Under the pieces are notes generated by a model that had not been told where the DNA came from, made no database searches, and saw nothing but the letters and a program-made list of their open reading frames with translations. 64,000 nt of DNA, from assembly GCA_024734555.1 (NCBI GenBank), contig JANPWX010000652.1:86890-150889 (forward strand). Direction: 5' to 3'. This document shows, in pieces, positions 58,446 to 64,000 of the stretch (position 1 is the first letter of the stretch; every line of letters starts with the position of its first letter). Both the position numbers and the translations under genes were made by a program. Source of the DNA: Trochalopteron elliotii (taxonomy: Eukaryota; Chordata; Aves; Passeriformes; Leiothrichidae).

Positions 58446-59831
58446 ACATCCAGCAGAAAAAGAGCTGGAATTATTTCTACAAGTACCACTAAATTTAATC
58501 ACTGGTGGGGTGGCTTTAATTCCAGCAAAAAAAGCAGTTTTTAGCACGACCAGAAGTGGCTTTTTGCAAAGGAAAAGGTTTTCTGGTGAAGGGACAATTG
58601 AGAGTCCTGCAGCAGGAGGAATGAATAAATAGATTTCAAATTCCCAGCACTGCCATTAAAAATATCAATACCTTACCTCAGTTTGTTTAGCAAAGGCTGA
58701 ATTCTGGAAGCTCTTCCTTCCAGGGGTAGGGAAATGAGCAGAATTCACTGTTTGGCTCAAGAAATGACCTGTCAGAGCCTGGCACCCAGAAATGACCCCC
58801 TGTCCATGAAACTCCACTCAGCAGCCACTCCAGAGCCAGCTGAACTTGGACCAGAAACTGATCTCAGTTCCTAAAATCTGTTTTTAGAGGCAGATCCACG
58901 TCCTTCCTTAGGATCCCATCCATGACAGCACTCAAAAGTTGAGCTAATTACACCCTCAAACACAGAACCATTTCTGGAGTGCTGATTTGACTGAATGTTT
59001 GGCTTTGAGGCTCTGACAGCAAAAAACTGTAATGAAACAATTTCCTCTCTACATTTTACTGAAACAGGAAATCTCAGGGAACCCCCTGAAACTCTGTAAC
59101 ACTGATTTTTTACCCCCAGTTTCACCACAGGGTGAATGTGCCAGGGCCTGAGAAACAACCCTGCCTCACCTTTTGGAAGGAGGAAGAGCCCAGGACATAA
59201 ATCTCAGTGTCATGAGCCAACAAATCACTGAGGAAGGACAAAATAAAAGGCATTTTCAGCCACCCAGCAGCCAGTTCTGCTTTTGAAGAAGAGAACTTGC
59301 TCAGTAACAGCTGCAGAAAGCAGAATTTTCATCAAGCAAGAGGCTTTTCCATTCATGTGTGTGAGGAGGAGGAAAATCCCCAGGCAGCACATGAACCCTT
59401 GGGGACACATCCTTCCTCCTCCTCCTCCTCCTCTTCCTCCTCAGTGTCTCCAGTGGATTTACTGAGAGGCAAAAAGCCCAGATGGGAAACTCTTCCTCTA
59501 AAAGGAGCTGCCCTGCTGAGAGCTGAGGGACAAAAAAGCTCAGTGGGTGCCTCTGAAGGCTCAAACCCCAAGATTTTTTGGCCTATTTGGAAATAATTCC
59601 CCCATTTCTGGCCCTTTTTTAAAAACTATCACTGCAGCAAAATAACAAATAAATCTTTGGGGAGCCAACACTTGTAGAGAGCTGAAACAACACAAGGACA
59701 GAGGGGGAAAAAAATGTGATTTATGGAGCTTTGCAGCAGGGAGTGCAGCCTTTTCTCAGCACTGGTGGGAGAAGTCCAACACTTCTCCCTTCTGCCTGAG
59801 GAGGAGATGCCAAGAAATGAGTTTGATTTAC
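58446..59831 (-). other. SRGAP2 intron
   Basis: No exon was recognised. A (TCC)n tract lies at about 59410-59440. Confidence 0.55.
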
Positions 59832-59894
59832 CGTGTAGAGTTCATTCAGGACCTTCATCAAGTCCTCCTGGAGCTGCAGTCCCACTTCCTTGCT
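59832..59894 (-). CDS. SRGAP2: SRGAP2 F-BAR exon (residues 142-162), most 5' exon seen
   Basis: This 63-nt exon in phase 0, acceptor CTGTTGCAG and donor GTAAAT, encodes SKEVGLQLQEDLMKVLNELYT. It matches human SKEVGQQLQDDLMKVLNELYS. Exons for residues 1-141 were not found in 59895-64000 and must lie beyond the edge. Confidence 0.95.
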
Positions 59895-61009
59895 CTGCAA
59901 CAGAACAGAGAAACGAAAGTGAATTGAGGAAGAGGCTGTGGAGGAAGAGAGCACGGGGCACCCACAGATAATTCAGGCCCAATTAAAGCCCCAATGTTTG
60001 TGCTGGCAAATCCAGTCAGTGCCCAGCCCAGAGGCACTGGGGGTCACGTTGCACCAGGAGTATTAATAAACTGAAATCTCAGAGCCAGAAAAGCTCTGTG
60101 GAACGGAGATGGAAATCTCCAGAGAACGTGAGGGTTTTGATTTTCCAGCCTGAAAAGATGGAATTTTCCCATTTTCACAGGATCAAGCAAGGCTGTGGGT
60201 GCAGGGCAGCTCGGTGTGGGAGCTGAAGAAAAGCAGGATGAGGAAACCAGCACGTAACAAGGATAACTTAATTCAGTTTATGGATTTTATTCACTCACTG
60301 CCCACCAAAGCAGCATTTGTATGCTCCAACCCTCACGTTACAAGTGTTTAATATCTACTGGGGCAAGCAAATTTGATAAATTCAAGATTATTTATGCCTA
60401 CAGTGTTCAGGAAAAGAAACAGATAAAGAGGCAAAGCAGCCAAACCCAGGCTTAAACCAACATTTCTGCCCAGGAACTCAAGATAATGCTAAACCATGAG
60501 GAAAAAACCCAACAACACACTGATAAACTGAAAAGCCAGAAGAGAAAGATTATCTGATTTAAATTTAAATTATTCTTCTCCCCATACTGTCCAGTTCAAC
60601 AGTGCTGAGTGTATTTCTGAGATGAAAAAAAAATTGCTTTATGAGAAGCTTTTTGTTATTATTTTGGGGTGCTGTGGGGTCAGAGCAGCCTGGAATTGCT
60701 CTGTTGGCAGCACAATGGGATTCACAAATATCCAATGCCTAACCCTTTGGATTTTCCACATGCTCCAATCCCATTTTCCTCTCCCTGCTGCCCAGGTGCT
60801 ACAGGAATAAAGAGCACCTGGCACAAATGCTGACAAAGGAAAGCTTTCCCTGAGGAGCCTCTAATTGAGAGAAAAGCACAGAGCTGGTGATTCCCAACCT
60901 CCAGCAACAAACCTCTGGGATTTCCACCTCTGGAAGCAGAAGGAGCTGAGGCTGCTGCTCACCCCTGCAGGGATCTGGGTTGCTGTGGGGTTTTTATCTT
61001 TTTTTCTTC
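59895..61009 (-). other. SRGAP2 intron
   Basis: No exon or repeat family was recognised. Confidence 0.55.
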
Positions 61010-61543
61010 TGTTAGAGCCAGGATTAAAAACTTGAGAGATGCAGTTTTGTGCTCAGACTCAGATGTTTATTAATTCTTATCTATAGCACAGTCTCACAAA
61101 TTGTGAGTTCTGGCTAACAAAGTGAAAAATGGCTCTGTTTCTAACTCTTTCCAAGGTCTTTTAAGCCCTAATTGTCCAATAACAAGATGACACCTAAATT
61201 ATTTTTACTTTTAACCCAATAACCAACCACCCGTGGCCCACAGTGAGGATTATTCACCCAATTACAAAACACCACCCAACCCAGTGAAGAAGAAGGAGAA
61301 AAAGAAGAGCTCAACCTACACCTTAATCCTCCATCTTGCCTTATATATATATATATTACCATACACTAAAACCTTAAATCCTAAGTTTTGCACCCTGTGA
61401 TATCACACACTTCTGTTCAAACCCCACAGCCACAGTCCCAGTGCTGTCACTCAGTTTTGGAAGTCTGTTCCACAGCCTCAGGTCAAATGCAGTGTTTCCT
61501 TGAGGGTCAGTGCCTAAAATTCTCAGCTCCCAGGGTTCCAACA
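61010..61543 (-). mobile_element. Solo LTR of an endogenous retrovirus, about 534 bp
   Basis: On the minus strand it starts TGTTGGAACCCTGGG and ends CTGGCTCTAACA. It has a TATA-like ATATATATATAAGG in the middle and AATAAA (AATTAATAAACATC) near the end, the layout of U3-R-U5. No target duplication is visible and no retroviral gene lies next to it. The first part resembles the heads at 3458 and about 21106. Confidence 0.68.
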
Positions 61544-62873
61544 GGTCTCCAGGGTTTTCTGGCTGCCTTTTCCTCCACGTGGAGATGATGAATGGAAGTG
61601 ACTGCCTGGCTCTCTCTGCAGTGCCCTGAGCACTGAACTTTTCACACAGGAGGAGTTTTCCAGCCACACGTTCCCAGTGCTGCTGGAACTGCCTGGCTTG
61701 GCCCCATCATCTGCCTTCCCCACCCCACTTTTTCCAGCCCATTTTGTTCATTTCTTGCACTAAAAAAAAAAAAATAATAATTAAAAAAATGGCTCATTTG
61801 CTGCACAAACTGCTGAAGCATCAATTATACGACAGAGATTAAAATGAATATTTTAATGCAGATTCAGGGTTGAAAGGGGAGAAGGAGATGCCAAATTGTC
61901 AAAACACAAAACTCTCTGTGCTTCCAAATGAGCTCTCAAGAAAGGAGCTGCTGGATTGCTGGACTGGAAAAAAGCCTTCCATTAAGATGAAGGTAAGACA
62001 GATCACAGGGGACATCAGAACAAGAGCTGTGCAATGAGCACTGTTAATGTAAAACTGTTCCCTGCACTGATTCCACAAAAAAAAAAAAAACTCTAGGAGA
62101 AAAAAAAAAAGCTGAGCTGGCTGACCCTGATAAATGAAAATACATTGGAGGAAGCAGAAGAGTTTACTTGGGAAAGGCAGAGGAAAATGGATTGGACATC
62201 AGGAAAAAGTTGTTGCTCGGGTGCAGTGGAGGGAGGTGGAGGTGATGCACAAAGACAATTTCCCTGAATTCCCACAGAATTCAAAGTACAGATTAAAGGC
62301 TGCTGATCCCACTGCCATGCAGGCATGAGAGATTCCAGCTTCATGCCAGAGAGTACCACGGAATTAGGAATAAAATCCATGCCAAGGAGAGACAACAACA
62401 GTCCTGGCAGTTGTGAATGTCTCAGTATCAATTGCTATTGCAGCAGCAAATTCTGTATTGTTCTGTATTTTCCCTATTATTCTGTGTGTTTTGCAAAGGC
62501 AGAATGATTCATTTTGTAAACAAGGCAATAAATAAAAGATATTCTGATCAGCTTTACTGTGATCTACTCCTGGCTGTACCTGTAACTACATCTATCTGTC
62601 CCTCCCTTAACGTGAGGAAGGGCTTGTGCAACAAAATCTTAATTAATTGTTTCCACTAATGAGCTGGGTGTGCGTGTGTGGGGCGGGGGTGTCCCCACAA
62701 ACTCTGTGTCCTGATCTGATCAGGTTAAACCCTTCTCCTGGAGATCTGGGAGATGATCTGGGTGGAGGAGCAGCCTTGGGACAGGGCACAGGAGCCCCCA
62801 GCACAGCTGAGGGTGCAGGAGTGGGGCAGCTGCTCACCTTGCTGGGCAGTGAGAGGCCACAAACAGACCCTCC
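61544..62873 (-). other. SRGAP2 intron
   Basis: No exon or repeat family was recognised; A tracts occur near 61.76 and 62.08 kb. Confidence 0.5.
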
Positions 62874-63310
62874 CCAGAATCACAGAATCACAACCAGGTT
62901 GGGAGAGACCTCCAGGATCATCGAGTCCAACCCAGCCCCAGCACCTCAACTAAACCCTGGCACCAAGTGCCACATCCAGGCCTTGCTTAAACACATCCAG
63001 GGATGGTGACTCCACCACCTCCCTGGGCAGACCATTCCAATATTTTATCACTCTTTCTGTAAAACACTTTTCCCTGATATCCAGCCTGTATTTCCTTGGT
63101 GCAGCCTGAGACTGTGTCCTCTGTTCTGTCAGTGCTGCCTGGAAAGAGACCAACCCCAGCTGAGCACAGCCACCTTTCAGGGAGTTGTAGAGTAATAAGG
63201 TCACCCCTGAGTCTCCTTTTCTCCAGGATAAACAACCCCAGCTCCCTCAGTTGTTCCTCACAGGGTTTGTCTTCCAAACCCATCACCAGCCTTGTTGCCT
63301 CCTCTGGATG
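62874..63310 (-). mobile_element. CR1-like LINE fragment
   Basis: The + strand starts ccagaatcacagaatcacaa, then ggttgggagagacctccagg and tccaccacctccctgggcag. On the minus strand part translates as a fragment ([20 protein letters not shown]) that recurs in avian repeat DNA. No intact reverse transcriptase is present. Confidence 0.82.
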
Positions 63311-63685
63311 AGGAGGATTTCCCTTCCTCTGCAAACCAGAGAGGTGATGAAGAGACCTCCTCTTCCTCTGCAAACCAGAGGTGATGAACACACCTTCCCT
63401 TCCTCTACAAACCAGGGAGGTGATGAAGAGACCTCCCCTTCTTGTGCAAACCAGAGGTGATGAAGAGACCTCTCATTCCTCTGCAAACCAGAGATGAACA
63501 CACCTCTCCTTCCTCTCCAAATCTGAGGTGATGAACACACCTCTCATTCCTCTGCAAACCAGAGGTGATGAAGAGACCTCCCCTTCCTCTGCAAACCAGA
63601 GGTGAAGAACACACCTCCTCTTGCTCTGCAAACCTGGGAGGTGATGAAGAGACAGACCTCCCCTTTCTCTGCAAACCAGGGCAGC
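63305..63685. repeat. Minisatellite, about 33-bp unit, at the CR1 end
   Basis: About eleven units of cctctgcaaaccagaggtga followed by tgaagagacctcc or tgaacacacctctcc adjoin the CR1 copy directly. Three minus-strand frames stay open because the unit is near 33 bp. Confidence 0.92.
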
Positions 63686-64000
63686 AGCAGCAGCAGCAGC
63701 CAGGGCAGCCAGAGCAGGATGTGGCAGCAATGCCAGGCTGGAGATGCAGGTTTCCCCCAGCCCAGGAGGCTGCTGTGAGCACACACACACACTCCTTTGT
63801 TACTCCAGGGTGTATCTGCACCATGTGCAGGGCTGGAGGTTCTGCCACCCCTGGCTGGAACATAAATTCCCAGCACGGGCTGTGCCAGCTCCTCAACGGG
63901 CTCTTTGTTCCCAGCCCTCCTCCCCTCCACCTCCCCTCTAATTTAATCAAGATGTTTTTGGGATTCTGCTGCGGGGCTGTTCCGCATTCCAGCCAACATT
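63686..64000 (-). other. SRGAP2 intron, right edge
   Basis: A short CAG run near 63685 and an (AC)n run near 63780 are present. No exon was recognised. Confidence 0.5.

Larger units (their letters stand above)
9575..59894 (-). other. SRGAP2: SRGAP2 gene region (5' exons beyond right edge)
   Basis: SRGAP2 is a cytoplasmic, membrane-shaping Rho GTPase-activating protein. Its extended F-BAR module bends membranes, its RhoGAP domain acts mainly on Rac1, and its SH3 domain binds ROBO1 and other partners. It controls neuronal migration and spine maturation. Nineteen exons read continuously on the minus strand and encode 930 residues plus stop, equal to human residues 142-1071 by my alignment. All borders are AG/GT and all phases agree. 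Arg527 (arginine finger) and Trp765 (SH3 ligand groove) fall at the human numbers. The paralogues SRGAP1 and SRGAP3 differ in the tail and in the linker before the RhoGAP domain, so SRGAP2 is secure. IKBKE follows downstream on the same strand. Confidence 0.97.

Noticed and set aside
62950..63204. Possible exon encoding [16 protein letters not shown]
   Set aside because: The sequence is part of a CR1-like repeat common in avian DNA; it has no splice sites fitting SRGAP2 phases.
59895..64000. Upstream SRGAP2 exons (residues 1-141)
   Set aside because: No segment with the expected SDIYLNNIIPRFVQ-type sequence was seen on the minus strand; the exons are assumed to be outside the window.

Overview
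This window is a stretch of vertebrate nuclear genome, almost certainly from a bird. The evidence is many CR1-type LINE fragments, LTR-type retroelements, compact introns and very dense GC-rich minisatellites. It contains two neighbouring protein-coding genes, both on the minus strand: SRGAP2 (right, upstream) and IKBKE (left, downstream). The same order is known around the human 1q32 locus. The repeat load would suit a microchromosome; a passerine is plausible but not proven.

Positions 1-6423 hold the 5' half of IKBKE, the TBK1-related kinase of innate immunity. Nine coding exons can be read, from the initiator ATG at 6423 to an exon at 589-690, and the gene runs off the left edge. Two expected exons, encoding the C-terminal part of the kinase domain (about residues 181-270), are absent between 3347 and 3941. 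The only ambiguous base of the window, an N at 3670, lies in that interval. A CpG-rich block at about 6330-6960 is the probable promoter, with an IRF-like site and a C/EBP-like site.

Positions 6990-9575 are intergenic: a G-rich minisatellite next to the IKBKE promoter, then unique DNA and a CR1 fragment.

Positions 9575-59894 hold 19 consecutive coding exons of SRGAP2, the SLIT-ROBO Rho GTPase-activating protein 2. They cover about residues 142-1071 by human numbering, plus a 5.4-kb 3' UTR. The exons join in frame with GT/AG borders, and total 930 codons plus stop, the length I expect for the human protein from residue 142. They encode most of the extended F-BAR module, the RhoGAP domain with its arginine finger, the SH3 domain and the disordered tail. 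Two consecutive microexons of 28 and 25 nt were found. The first coding exons lie beyond the right edge.

The unusual content is in the introns. In two SRGAP2 introns, DNA spanning an exon's 3' splice site has been amplified into tandem arrays of about 300 bp: four decayed copies of an F-BAR-module exon start at 49.6-50.6 kb, and an array beginning at the SH3 exon at 22.2-23.4 kb. Two arrays of one 18-27-bp satellite flank a pair of exons. A minisatellite has grown inside a CR1 copy. A 234-bp segment with a shared LTR junction is nearly identical between an IKBKE intron, exactly at the N, and an SRGAP2 intron. No tRNA, rRNA, CRISPR or prokaryotic feature was seen.
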